Positions 53,390 through 61,780 of a DNA stretch of 64,000 bases are shown piece after piece. Source of the DNA: RYN-230 sp963851025 (GTDB taxonomy: Bacteria; Actinomycetota; Actinomycetes; Streptosporangiales; Streptosporangiaceae); NCBI GenBank assembly GCA_963851025.1, contig CAWKOA010000020.1, forward strand, positions 20,863 through 84,862. Reading direction: 5' to 3'. Every line of letters begins with the position of its first letter. The first letter of the stretch is position 1. The notes beneath the pieces are model-generated. The model saw only the letters and a list, made by a program, of their open reading frames with translations. It had not been told where the DNA came from and made no database searches. The position numbers and the translations under genes are program-made.

Positions 53390-55872
53390 TGACGATGGCC
53401 CCGGCAGGCACGCCCGAGGGTCTGCGGCCACCCGAAGGGCGGCCGCGTGACGACGGCAGGCCGACCCGCAAGCCGCTCCCGCTCTGGGACAGGATCAAGC
53501 TCCTGCTCCTGCTGACCGCGCTGTGGTTCCTCCTGGCCTGGTCGCAGAAGTCGGGTAACCCGCTCGTCTCGTGGTCGGACGCGTTCCGGATCGAATCCCG
53601 GTCCGGGGCCTGGATCCTCGTGCTGATCGGCCTGGAGTTGCTCCGCCAGGTGCACTTCCTGATCAGTGAGCACTGGGCCGCGTATCACCAGTTCTGGACC
53701 AACCGCGTGTTCGCCGGGTTCGCCCGGGTCACCCACCGCCGGTTCTCCGACTGGACCAGATTCCGGCTCTGGCGGCTGATCACCTGGGTGTTCTGGATCG
53801 CAGTGCTGGCCGTGATCCTCGGCAAGCTGAATCAGACCAGCCCGGTGGACGGCCTGCTGGCCGCCCCGGCCGAGCTGTGGCATGCGATGCCGTTCGTGGC
53901 CCAGCTCATGTTCGGCGTGGTCTTCGTGGTGATCCAGTTCGGCGCGCTGTTCTGGTTCCTGTCCCGGGGCGGCGTGGACGTCTACTACCCGGACGACATC
54001 AAGACCCGGTTCACCGACGTCTGGGGCCAGGACCACGTGCTGGCCCGGGTGAAGGAGAACATCCTCTACCTGGAGGACCCGGAGCAGATCGAGTCCCGGG
54101 GCGGTTACGTGCCCGGCGGCATCCTGCTCTGGGGCCCGCCCGGCACCGGCAAGACGCTGATGGCCGAGGCGGTGGCGGGCGAGACCGGCCGCCCCTACGT
54201 GTTCGTGGACCCGGGCGCGTTCATCAACATGTTCATGGGCGTCGGCATCCTCAAGGTCAAGTCCCTGTTCCGCAAGCTGCGCCGGCTCGCGCTCCGGTAC
54301 GGCGGCGTGATCGTGTTCTTCGACGAGGCCGACTCGCTGGGCCGCCGCGGCGCGCTGGCCCAGGGCGGCCCGAACTTCCCCGGCGGCGGCCGGGCCACCC
54401 CCGCGGCCTGGCAGGCGGGCGGCTGCCACGGCTTCTCCTACCTGTCCGACGACGTCCAGTGGCGGCTGGCGCGCCGGGCCCTGTCCTCGGCGGGGGACGA
54501 GCCGGACACCCGCCGCAGCAAGCAGATCATGGGCATGGGCGGCGGCGGGGGCGGTGGCATGGGCACGCTGGAGGCGCTGCTCACCGAGCTGTCCGGGCTG
54601 AAGAAGCCGCGCGGGTTCGTGAACCGCCACGTCCGCCGGCTGCTCGGCATGCGCCCCAAGCCCCCGCCCAAGTACCGGATGCTGGTCATGATGGCCACCA
54701 ACCTGCCGGAGGCGCTGGATGAGGCGCTGCTGCGGCCGGGCCGCATCGACCGGATCTACAAGGTCGGCTACCCGTCCAAGGCGGGCCGGGTGCGCACTTA
54801 TGAGGGCTACTTCTCCAAGGTGCGGCACGAGCTCACCGCGGAGCAGGTGGACAAGCTGGCCACCATCACCCCGTACGCGACCGGGGCCACGATCAAGGAC
54901 CTGGTCAACGAGGCGCTCATTACCGCCATCCGGGCCGGGCGGGACGTCATCACCTGGGGCGATGTCATCCGGGCCAAGCAGCTCAAGGAGCTCGGGCCGC
55001 CCGAGGACGTGGAGTACATCGAGCGGGAGCGGCACGCGGTGGCCATCCACGAGGCCTGCCACGCGCTGGTCGCCTACCGCACCCGGCAGCACATGGAGAT
55101 CGACATCGCGACCATCGAGAAGGGCAGTGACTATCTCGGCATGGTCGCCAGCATCCCTCCGGAAGACCAGTTCACCCGGTGGCGGAGCGAATACCAGACC
55201 GACATCCTGGTCTCGCTGGCCTCCCTGGCCGGGGAGCGGATGTTCTTCGGCAACGACAGCTCCTCCGGGGTCTCCGGCGACCTGGAGTCGGCGACCACCG
55301 TGGCCTCGTTCATGGAGGGCTTCTGGGGGATGGGATCCACGGTGTCGTCCTACTCCACGGCCAAGCGGCTGGAGGTCGGCTCCCCGGGCGGCGGCCAGGG
55401 CGGCCGGAACAAGAAGGGCCAGGATCCGGAGGCGGAAATGCGCCGGGCCCTGGCCGACCGGATCGAGGACAACCTGAACGGCCTGCTCAGCCGGGTGGAG
55501 GAGATCATCACCGAGAACCGGGCCCAGGTGCTGTCGCTGGCCCACGCGCTGGAAACGCACAAGACGCTGACCGGCGACGACGTGGTGGCGGTCATCGAGC
55601 GGCGGCCGGGCCCGTTCGTGGACGGCCGCCCGTACGCCGACCCGGGCCTGATCGAGCGGCTGGAGGACTACCACCGCGGCGCCGCGGTCGCGCACGTCGA
55701 GCACAGCCAGATCGCGCTGAGCATGCCCGAGATCCCCCAGCCCGTGCTGGCCGCGCCCGGGCCGGGGGGCTGGCTCGTCGCGCCGCACCCCGATCCGCTG
55801 AACCGCGAGCACGGAAACGGGTCCGGCCCGGCGGGTGGCCCGGCCCCGGACCCCGGTCCCGGCGGATCCTGA
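53386..55872 (+). CDS. Divergent FtsH-like membrane AAA+ metalloprotease
   Basis: 828 residues, frame intact. Four N-terminal membrane helices (LLLLLTALWFLLAWS; WILVLIGLELLRQVHFLI; LITWVFWIAVLAVIL; AQLMFGVVFVVIQFGALFWFL) instead of the usual two. AAA+ domain: Walker A GPPGTGKT (~250-257), pore loop MFMGVG, Walker B VIVFFDEAD, SRH LLRPGRIDR. Zn protease domain: HEACH at 555-559 (HEAGH in most FtsH) and third ligand Asp632 (SGDLESAT). Between Walker B and the ATN segment are ~80 extra residues, including GMGGGGGGGMGTLEAL and RRLLGMRPKPPPKYRM. C-terminal Pro/Gly-rich tail. ATG 53386 overlaps the lipoprotein stop. Not the housekeeping FtsH; probably a specialised quality-control protease. Confidence 0.88.
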   Translation: MMTMAPAGTPEGLRPPEGRPRDDGRPTRKPLPLWDRIKLLLLLTALWFLLAWSQKSGNPLVSWSDAFRIESRSGAWILVLIGLELLRQVHFLISEHWAAYHQFWTNRVFAGFARVTHRRFSDWTRFRLWRLITWVFWIAVLAVILGKLNQTSPVDGLLAAPAELWHAMPFVAQLMFGVVFVVIQFGALFWFLSRGGVDVYYPDDIKTRFTDVWGQDHVLARVKENILYLEDPEQIESRGGYVPGGILLWGPPGTGKTLMAEAVAGETGRPYVFVDPGAFINMFMGVGILKVKSLFRKLRRLALRYGGVIVFFDEADSLGRRGALAQGGPNFPGGGRATPAAWQAGGCHGFSYLSDDVQWRLARRALSSAGDEPDTRRSKQIMGMGGGGGGGMGTLEALLTELSGLKKPRGFVNRHVRRLLGMRPKPPPKYRMLVMMATNLPEALDEALLRPGRIDRIYKVGYPSKAGRVRTYEGYFSKVRHELTAEQVDKLATITPYATGATIKDLVNEALITAIRAGRDVITWGDVIRAKQLKELGPPEDVEYIERERHAVAIHEACHALVAYRTRQHMEIDIATIEKGSDYLGMVASIPPEDQFTRWRSEYQTDILVSLASLAGERMFFGNDSSSGVSGDLESATTVASFMEGFWGMGSTVSSYSTAKRLEVGSPGGGQGGRNKKGQDPEAEMRRALADRIEDNLNGLLSRVEEIITENRAQVLSLAHALETHKTLTGDDVVAVIERRPGPFVDGRPYADPGLIERLEDYHRGAAVAHVEHSQIALSMPEIPQPVLAAPGPGGWLVAPHPDPLNREHGNGSGPAGGPAPDPGPGGS

Positions 55873-55878
55873 CCCGGC

Positions 55879-56343
55879 GTGCGCGCCGCCTACCGGGTGC
55901 GGCTGGCCGCCAACCTGGTCAACGGGTCCACGCTGGCCGGCCTGCTGGTGGCCGCGGCCGGGCGGGCCAGCCTGGCCCGGGCCGCCGACGGCCTGCTGGT
56001 CGGGGTCAGGTACCGGTTCCCGGTCCCGGTGGCCCCGGCGTTCACGGTCGGGAACGTGATCCTGGCCCGGAGCGACCGGGCGGCGCTGGCCTCGATGGAG
56101 GCGCTGCTCGCGCACGAGGCGCGGCACGCCACCCAGTACGCGTGGTGCGGGGGGCTGGTCATGCTCCCGATCTACTTCCTCGCGGCCGGGGTGTCCTGGG
56201 GGCTGACCGGTGACTTCGGCGCCCGCAACGTGTTCGAGCGGCGGGCTGGCCTGGCCGACGGCGGGTACACGGACAAGCCGTTGCGGCCCGTGCTGGCCCG
56301 GTTTGCCCGGGGCGGCGGCCAGCCGGGGGAACGAGCGGCATAA
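55879..56343 (+). CDS. Small HExxH-containing putative metallopeptidase
   Basis: 154 residues. EALLAHEARHATQYAWCG holds HExxH (HEARH) and is followed by a hydrophobic helix (LVMLPIYFLAAGVSWGLT); GARNVFERRAGLADGGYTD may supply the third ligand Glu. Resembles small DUF4157-like peptidases that occur as orphan domains. GTG 55879 lies 6 bp after the FtsH-like stop, so it is in the same operon. Activity is inferred from the motif alone. Confidence 0.62.
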   Translation: MRAAYRVRLAANLVNGSTLAGLLVAAAGRASLARAADGLLVGVRYRFPVPVAPAFTVGNVILARSDRAALASMEALLAHEARHATQYAWCGGLVMLPIYFLAAGVSWGLTGDFGARNVFERRAGLADGGYTDKPLRPVLARFARGGGQPGERAA

Positions 56344-56382
56344 TCGGGCCGGTGACGCCCGGTCCGTGACGGAGGTGCCGCT

Positions 56383-57114
56383 GTGCCGAGGTTTCACCGC
56401 CTCAAGGTGCTGGGCCGCCTGCCCCACCCGGGCCAGGGCTTCACCCAGGGCCTGATCGCGGAGGACGGCACCGTCTGGGAGAGCACCGGCCAGTACGGCC
56501 AGTCCACGGTGCGGCGCTACCGGCTCGGCCAGGACCAGGTCAACGCCAGCACGTCGCTGCCCGCCGACCTGTTCGGCGAGGGCATCTGCCGGGTGGGCAG
56601 CCACCTGTGGCAGCTCACCTGGCGGGAGCGGGTCGCGCTGCGCTGGGATCTGCGCAGCCTGACCCTGCTGGAGACCATCTCCTACAACCGCGAGGGCTGG
56701 GGCATCTGCAGCGCGGGCTCGTTCGTGCTCACCAGCGACGGGAGCAGCGAGCTGGTCCGCCGTGACCCGCAGACCCTGATGCCGCTCGGCCTGGTCGTGG
56801 CGCGCATCGGGGGCCAGCGCATCGGCGGCCTCAACGACCTGGAGTGGGCGGGCGGCCGGGTGTGGGCCAACGTGGCGCCCCGGCACTACCTGGCCGGAAT
56901 CGACCCCGGCAGCGGCGAGGTGGTGGACATCGTCAACGCGCGGGCCGCCGGTGAGCGCCACTGGGGGGATCCGCAGGCCTTCCTCAACGGCGTCACGGCG
57001 CTTCCCGCCCCCGGTGAGTTCCTGCTCAGCGGGAAGGGCTGGCGATCCCTGTACCACGTCCGCCTGGTCGAGGGCCGCCGCCACAAGCAGCCGGAACGGC
57101 TGCTGGCCGGCTGA
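56383..57114 (+). CDS. Glutamine cyclotransferase family protein
   Basis: 243 residues. PF05096-type five-bladed beta-propeller glutaminyl-peptide cyclotransferase: LPHPGQGFTQGLIAEDGTVW, ESTGQYGQSTVRRYRL, LFGEGICRVGSHLWQLTWRE, LNDLEWAGGRVWANV and FLNGVTALPAPGEFLLSGK cover the repeated motif and end. Forms N-terminal pyroglutamate in studied members. No signal peptide is seen, although family members usually act outside the cytosol. GTG 56383 has GGAGG upstream. 39 bp after the HExxH gene. Confidence 0.85.
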   Translation: MPRFHRLKVLGRLPHPGQGFTQGLIAEDGTVWESTGQYGQSTVRRYRLGQDQVNASTSLPADLFGEGICRVGSHLWQLTWRERVALRWDLRSLTLLETISYNREGWGICSAGSFVLTSDGSSELVRRDPQTLMPLGLVVARIGGQRIGGLNDLEWAGGRVWANVAPRHYLAGIDPGSGEVVDIVNARAAGERHWGDPQAFLNGVTALPAPGEFLLSGKGWRSLYHVRLVEGRRHKQPERLLAG

Positions 57115-57119
57115 ACGGC

Positions 57120-57141
57120 GTTCAGGAAGCGTTCAGGAAAC
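57120..57141. promoter_or_regulatory. OmpR-type direct repeat upstream of htrA
   Basis: GTTCAGGAAGC (57120-57130) and GTTCAGGAAAC (57131-57141): two 11-bp units head to tail. The 11-bp period is that of PHO boxes and MprA/CssR-like sites bound by OmpR-family regulators. The core GTTCAGG differs from the PHO-box GTTCACC. Confidence 0.55.
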
Positions 57142-57176
57142 CCTAGGGACGGGCGGAGAGTCCTTAGAGGTCGCCT

Positions 57177-57192
57177 TCAGGTATGAACCTGA
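57177..57192. promoter_or_regulatory. Inverted repeat in the htrA leader
   Basis: TCAGGT-ATGA-ACCTGA, a perfect 6+4+6 palindrome 53 bp before the htrA start. It could be an operator or a small leader hairpin. Confidence 0.45.
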
Positions 57193-57244
57193 TTATCAGT
57201 AGTGAGCCACAACAGGGCGATGGACTACTGAGGAGCGTTCCCAG

Positions 57245-58555
57245 ATGAGCACGGTCTACGGGGAGCCCGGATACGCCGGAACAGGCCAGGGCGGCTACGG
57301 AAGCTACGGCGGCGGATCGGGCGGTTACGGCGGTTACGGGGGCTACGGATCCGGGCCCGGCGGCTACGGACCCGGCCCGGGCGGCCCGGGCGGCCCCGGT
57401 GGCTACGGGCCGGTTGAGCCGGGCCAGCCGGACGGCGGACGGCGCCGGCGGCGCCGGTTCATGCTGGCCGGGGTCTCGGCCGGCGCGGCGGCCGCGCTGA
57501 CGATCGCCGGGCTCGGCGCGGCGAACGCGTTCGGCGCGACGACGCTGACCACGGCCCAGGTCGCCTCGAAGGTAGACCCCGGCCTGGTGGACGTGGTGTC
57601 CACCCTCGGCTACCAGAACGGCGAGGCGGCCGGCACCGGCATGGTGCTGACCTCCACCGGCGAGGTGCTCACCAACAACCACGTGATCGACGGGGCGACC
57701 TCCATCAAGGTCAGGGACGTGGGCAACGGCCGCACCTACGGCGCGAAGGTCGTCGGCTACGACAAGACCCGCGACGTGGCGGTGCTCCAGCTGGTGAACG
57801 CGTCCGGGCTGCAGACGGTCAGCCTGAGCTCCTCGGGCGTGCAGAGCGGGCAGAAGGTGGTCGCGCTGGGCAACGCGGGCGGCAAGGGCGGCACCCCGTC
57901 CGTGGCCACCGGCAAGGTGACCGGGACGGGCAAGACCATCACCGCCTCGGATGAGTCCGCCGGGAACGCCGAGCAGCTCAAGGGCCTGATCGAGACCAAC
58001 GCGGGCATCCAGCCGGGCGACTCCGGCGGGCCGCTGGTCAACACCCACGGCGACGTGGTCGGCATGAACACGGCCGCCTCCACCAACATCTCGACCACCG
58101 GGTTCAGCAGCCAGTCACAGCAGACGGCCACGCAGGCGTTCGCCATCCCGATCAGCCAGGCGACCTCCATCGCCAGCCAGATCGAGGCGGGGAAGGCCTC
58201 CGCCACGGTGCACATCGGCACCACCGCGTTCCTGGGCGTGCAGGTCTCCTCCTCGTCCGCGGGCAGCGCCGGCGGGTACGGCGGCTTCTACGGTGGCAGC
58301 GGCTCCTCGGGCAGCTCCACCGGCAGCGGCGCCACCGTGGCCGGCGTGGTGAACGGCTCCGCGGCCGCCCAGGCCGGGCTGGCCCAGGGCGACACGATCA
58401 CCTCGGTGGCCGGCCGCACGATCAGCTCCTCCGCGGACGTCTCGTCGGCCCTGGCCACGCACCACCCGGGCGACAGGATCAGCCTCGGCTGGACGGACCA
58501 GTACGGCCAGTCGCACACCGCGACCGTGACGCTGGGCAGCGGCCCGGCGGCGTGA
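57245..58555 (+). CDS. HtrA/DegP-like serine protease with PDZ domain
   Basis: 436 residues. Gly/Tyr-rich cytosolic N-terminus (GGYGSYGGGSGGYGGYGGYG), a basic stretch RRRRRR, one membrane helix (~72-95), then the trypsin-like domain with catalytic His146 (TNNHVID), Asp177 (TRDVAVLQL) and Ser260 (QPGDSGGPL), and a C-terminal PDZ (~325-430; FLGVQVSSS, SAAAQAGLAQGDTITSVAGR). Membrane-tethered protease/chaperone acting outside the membrane. ATG 57245 follows GAGGAG. The direct repeat at 57120 suggests control by an OmpR-type regulator. Confidence 0.92.
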   Translation: MSTVYGEPGYAGTGQGGYGSYGGGSGGYGGYGGYGSGPGGYGPGPGGPGGPGGYGPVEPGQPDGGRRRRRRFMLAGVSAGAAAALTIAGLGAANAFGATTLTTAQVASKVDPGLVDVVSTLGYQNGEAAGTGMVLTSTGEVLTNNHVIDGATSIKVRDVGNGRTYGAKVVGYDKTRDVAVLQLVNASGLQTVSLSSSGVQSGQKVVALGNAGGKGGTPSVATGKVTGTGKTITASDESAGNAEQLKGLIETNAGIQPGDSGGPLVNTHGDVVGMNTAASTNISTTGFSSQSQQTATQAFAIPISQATSIASQIEAGKASATVHIGTTAFLGVQVSSSSAGSAGGYGGFYGGSGSSGSSTGSGATVAGVVNGSAAAQAGLAQGDTITSVAGRTISSSADVSSALATHHPGDRISLGWTDQYGQSHTATVTLGSGPAA

Positions 58556-58597
58556 GGCTCGGCGGGGCTTTCCCCCGTGAAGCCTCGCCGGACAACG

Positions 58598-58629
58598 GGG
58601 ACCCCCGGGCCATACCGCCCGGGGGTCCC
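58598..58629 (+). terminator. Terminator after htrA
   Basis: Perfect 13-bp arms GGGACCCCCGGGC (58598-58610) and GCCCGGGGGTCCC (58617-58629), 6-nt loop. A further GAGGCT/AGCCTC pair (58554-58559, 58581-58586) spans the stop. Confidence 0.85.
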
Positions 58630-58657
58630 TCATGTGTCCCGGTACGATCGGCGCCCG

Positions 58658-58693
58658 GAGGCCCGGATGAGCGAGGAGGCCCGGATGAGCGAG
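58658..58693 (+). repeat. 18-bp tandem duplication of a start region
   Basis: GAGGCCCGGATGAGCGAG occurs twice in perfect tandem (58658-58675 and 58676-58693). Each copy carries GAGG plus an in-frame ATG, so the gene has two consecutive starts (58667 and 58685) encoding MSEEAR-MSEL. Confidence 0.85.
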
Positions 58694-59455
58694 CTCGTGC
58701 ACTACGGCGTGGGTGACCAGGTGGTGACCCTCACCCTGGACTCCCCGCACAACCGCAACGCGCTGTCCCGCCAGCTGGTGGCCGAGCTGTCCGGGCGGCT
58801 GGCCGAGGCCGCGGCCGAGCCCTCGGCCCGGGCGGTCGTGATCACCAGCACCGGCCGGGTGTTCTGCGCCGGCGCCGACCTGACCGAGGCCGGGAGCCAG
58901 TCGATGGCCGGCGCCAACACCGCGATCCTGGCCCTGCTCACCGCGATCGTGAGCGCGCCCAAGCCGGTCATCGCGCGCATCACCGGGCACGTCCGGGCCG
59001 GGGGCATGGGCATCGTCGGCGCCTGCGACCTGGCCCTGGCCACCGAGACGGCGACCTTCGCGTTCACCGAGGCCCGCATCGGCGTGGCCCCGGCGATGAT
59101 CTCGCTGACCACGCAGGACCTGCTGACCCCGCGCGCGGCGGCGCGCTACTACCTGACCGGCGCGACGTTCAGCGCGCAGGAGGCGGCCCGGGCCGGCCTC
59201 ATCACGATCGCTTCCTCTAACGAGAACCTCGACGTGGAGCTGGGACGGCTCCTGGCTGAGATCCGGGAGACCTCCCCGCAGGGCGCGGCCGAGACGAAGC
59301 GGCTGCTGACCCGGGGCCGGCTCGAACGGCTGGCCGGGGAGTCGGCGGCCATGGCGGAGCTGTCCGCGCGGCTGTTCGCCTCGGCGGAGGCGCAAGAGGG
59401 CATCCACGCGTTCCTGGAGAAGCGGCCGCCCGCCTGGCGGGTCTCCGCAGACTGA
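58667..59455 (+). CDS. Enoyl-CoA hydratase/isomerase family protein
   Basis: 262 residues from ATG 58667 or 256 from ATG 58685; either is usable because the start region is duplicated. Crotonase fold: TLTLDSPHNRNALSRQLVAE, oxyanion-hole region VFCAGADLTEAG and HVRAGGMGIVGACDLALATE, TFAFTEARIGVAPAM. The Glu pair of true hydratases (E144/E164 in rat) is only partly evident: GGMGIVGACD lacks the first Glu, so dehydration may not be its activity. Probably acts in fatty-acid or branched-chain catabolism with the ligase and dehydrogenase downstream. Confidence 0.87.
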   Translation: MSEEARMSELVHYGVGDQVVTLTLDSPHNRNALSRQLVAELSGRLAEAAAEPSARAVVITSTGRVFCAGADLTEAGSQSMAGANTAILALLTAIVSAPKPVIARITGHVRAGGMGIVGACDLALATETATFAFTEARIGVAPAMISLTTQDLLTPRAAARYYLTGATFSAQEAARAGLITIASSNENLDVELGRLLAEIRETSPQGAAETKRLLTRGRLERLAGESAAMAELSARLFASAEAQEGIHAFLEKRPPAWRVSAD

Positions 59456-59612
59456 GCCCGGGAATCACAACGGCCCCGCGGGCCACAATGGCCCCGTCGG
59501 CACACCCCCGCACCGGCCGAAACACGGCGACGGAAACTTCCAGATGTCTGGGAGCTGGGCCGATTCCGTTGACCAGCGCGGGCCCGGATCCGCATCGTGG
59601 GAGCACGAACAG

Positions 59613-60911
59613 ATGGCCGCGCCGCGGCCTGCGCGCAAGGACGGTGTGATGTCAGATCGCATGGAGGCGCCCCCGCGGCCCTCTCGTGCCCCGGTGCCCC
59701 GCGGCCACATGCCCCGCATGCAGCCCCCGCGGCGCAACCGCCGCCGGTGGGCGGTGGCCGCCGCCGTGACGGCGTGCTGGGTGGTGCTGTGGACGGTCAC
59801 GGGATCGCTCGTCAGCGGGACCCTGGTCCTGCTGTTCCTGGCCGGGCTCGGCGTGGTGACCGTGCTGGCGCTCCGGGCCCTGGGCGTGACCAAGGACCAC
59901 CCGTGGGTGCGGCAGATCGCCACCCGGCCGTGGCGCGACGGGCAGGAGGTGCTCCAGCTCGCCCTGCGCCACCTGCCTGAGGTGTTCGTGGTGACCCCGA
60001 GCGGCGCGCTGCTCGCTCCCACCTCGGTCGAGCTCCGGCTGAACCCGCGTGACTTCGGCTCGCTGGGCGAGCGGATGGACATCGGCCTGGTGGAGACGAG
60101 CGCCGCGGAGGTGTACCAGGAGCAGGTGGCCGCGCACGAGGCGCGCCTGGCCGGGCCGGGCCCGGTGGAGGTGAGCCTGATCAGCGACCCGTCCGTGCCC
60201 GAGGGCCGCTACCAGCTGCGGCAGGGCCGCCCGCTCGGGGCCGGGCCCGCCGGGTTCCAGTCGCAGGCCGGCGCGTCCGGCTACCAGCAGGCCGGGTCGT
60301 CCGGCTACCAGCAGAGCCCGCCGTCGGGCTTCCAGCCCGCCGCCGTGTCCGGGTTCCAGCAGGCTCCCCCCGGGGCCGGGTACCTGCCGCCGGATGTCCA
60401 GGCGGGCTACCGGCCCGACTCCCAGGTGGGCGTCTTCCCGGCCGGGGCCGGCCTGGGTGCCGCGTCCGGGATCGGTTCCGGGACCGGCTGGCCGTTCGCC
60501 CATGACGGCCGCACCACGTCGGCGCCGGTGTCCGACCCGGCCGCCGCCAGCGCCGCTACCGCCGCCACCGCGGTCGGAGGGGGCGGCCTGGCCACCGTGG
60601 CCGAGCCGGCCCGCAGCATGGTCCCGACGCTGCGGCTGATCACCGGGAGCCGGGTCGCGGAGACCCGGATGTCCGGAGCCCGGGCCGGCCGCGGCGCGGT
60701 CGAGCTCGGACTGCCCGACGTGCCCACCGTGTCCCGCGAGCACGCCAGGTTCACCTATTCCGATGGCCAGTGGTGGGTCGCCAACCTCGGCATGAACGGG
60801 ATGACGCTGAACGGCGCCTCGGTCGCTGGCGAGCAGCCGCTGCACGACGGCGACTCGATCCGGTGGGGCACGAACGAGCAGGCGCCGGCCTCCCGGGTCG
60901 AGATCGGATGA
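59613..60911 (+). CDS. FHA-domain membrane-associated protein
   Basis: 432 residues from ATG 59613 (GGGAG upstream); ATG 59649 is the alternative. Pro/Arg-rich start, two adjacent membrane helices (WAVAAAVTACWVVLWTVTG and TLVLLFLAGLGVVTVLAL), a middle domain containing FVVTPSGALLAPTSVELRLN as found in FhaA-like DUF3662 proteins, a low-complexity stretch with SGYQQ/SGFQQ repeats (~210-280), and a C-terminal FHA domain (VPTVSREHARFTYSDGQWWV, GMNGMTLNG). FHA binds phosphothreonine, so it is likely part of Ser/Thr kinase signalling, perhaps at the cell wall. No kinase lies in the window. Confidence 0.8.
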   Translation: MAAPRPARKDGVMSDRMEAPPRPSRAPVPRGHMPRMQPPRRNRRRWAVAAAVTACWVVLWTVTGSLVSGTLVLLFLAGLGVVTVLALRALGVTKDHPWVRQIATRPWRDGQEVLQLALRHLPEVFVVTPSGALLAPTSVELRLNPRDFGSLGERMDIGLVETSAAEVYQEQVAAHEARLAGPGPVEVSLISDPSVPEGRYQLRQGRPLGAGPAGFQSQAGASGYQQAGSSGYQQSPPSGFQPAAVSGFQQAPPGAGYLPPDVQAGYRPDSQVGVFPAGAGLGAASGIGSGTGWPFAHDGRTTSAPVSDPAAASAATAATAVGGGGLATVAEPARSMVPTLRLITGSRVAETRMSGARAGRGAVELGLPDVPTVSREHARFTYSDGQWWVANLGMNGMTLNGASVAGEQPLHDGDSIRWGTNEQAPASRVEIG

Positions 60912-60933
60912 CCGGCCCGGCACAATAGTGCCG

Positions 60934-61776
60934 GTGGCGCAGCTCTTCCTCTGGTCAGCCGGGCGACGCGAGTGGGTGAACTGCCCACCCGACGAGATCA
61001 CCTGGCTGGACCGCAGCGTGCTGAGCGGCAACCAGGACCTCACCCTGCACCGGTCGCCGCGCTGTGCCGGGCTGCGCTACGTGCACCGCCGGTGGGAGCT
61101 GTTCAGCCGCGACTCCACCTACCCGGTCTACCTGGCCCCGCACACGCCCGGCAGCCCCGCGGATCACCGGGCCGTGCAGCAGGCCGCCCGGCAGGTCCTG
61201 CCGGTCGCCCCGGCGAACCACTTCGAGACGCTGCCGGTGGTGCTGGAGGCCGGGACCTGGCTGGTCAGCGTGGGCAGCTGGGTCCTCCCGCTGCGGCTGG
61301 AGGCGGCGGACAACCCGGCCGCGCCGAGCGTGCCCAGCCGCGAGCAGCCCGAAACGCAGGAGAAGCGGGTCCAGCCGAACGGGTCCCCGGGCCGCCGGGG
61401 CAGCCCGCCCCGGCCGGACGCACCGGACCGGGTCCGGGCCTGGTTCGCGCGGAACGCGACCGCCCGGCTGGCCATGGCCTATCACTACCAGGAACTCATC
61501 CTCGGCCTGCCCGGCGCGCAGCCGGTGCCGATGATGGACGTGGTCATCGCGCTGGACCTGAGCGGTGAGGGAGCCATCTCCGACTACAAGAAGCAGCTGC
61601 AGGGCCTGATCTGGAAGGAACGCGGCCACCCCCGGGAGCTGGCCGAGTACCTGCTCACCCACGGCCTGCTGACCCCGGCCGACCTGGAGGCGGCCCGGGA
61701 GGCGGCCGCGGCCAACGAGCGCAGCGGCCGGAGCGAGCAGGCCCGCAAGCGGCTCAAGTACAAGCCGCGCAAGTAA
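60934..61776 (+). CDS. Uncharacterised partner of the FHA protein
   Basis: 280 residues, no family recognised. Begins AQLFLWSAGRREWVNCPPDE; the N-terminal ~130 residues look like a compact beta-rich domain (LTLHRSPRCAGLRYVHRRWE, SRDSTYPVYLAP) that could itself be FHA-like. A charged Pro/Arg linker (~130-165) leads to a helical C-terminal half (AWFARNATARLAMAYHYQEL, DYKKQLQGLIWKERGHPREL) ending in a basic tail (ARKRLKYKPRK). GTG 60928 and GTG 60934 are both possible starts. 22 bp after the FHA gene, so co-transcribed. Confidence 0.6.
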   Translation: MAQLFLWSAGRREWVNCPPDEITWLDRSVLSGNQDLTLHRSPRCAGLRYVHRRWELFSRDSTYPVYLAPHTPGSPADHRAVQQAARQVLPVAPANHFETLPVVLEAGTWLVSVGSWVLPLRLEAADNPAAPSVPSREQPETQEKRVQPNGSPGRRGSPPRPDAPDRVRAWFARNATARLAMAYHYQELILGLPGAQPVPMMDVVIALDLSGEGAISDYKKQLQGLIWKERGHPRELAEYLLTHGLLTPADLEAAREAAAANERSGRSEQARKRLKYKPRK

Positions 61777-61780
61777 CCCG

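Noticed and set aside
53326..57084. A 1252-codon open frame on the minus strand
   Set aside because: It is antisense to the lipoprotein, FtsH-like, HExxH and glutamine cyclotransferase genes, is rich in His/Gln/Arg/Pro/Val as expected of a high-GC shadow frame, and shows no domain.
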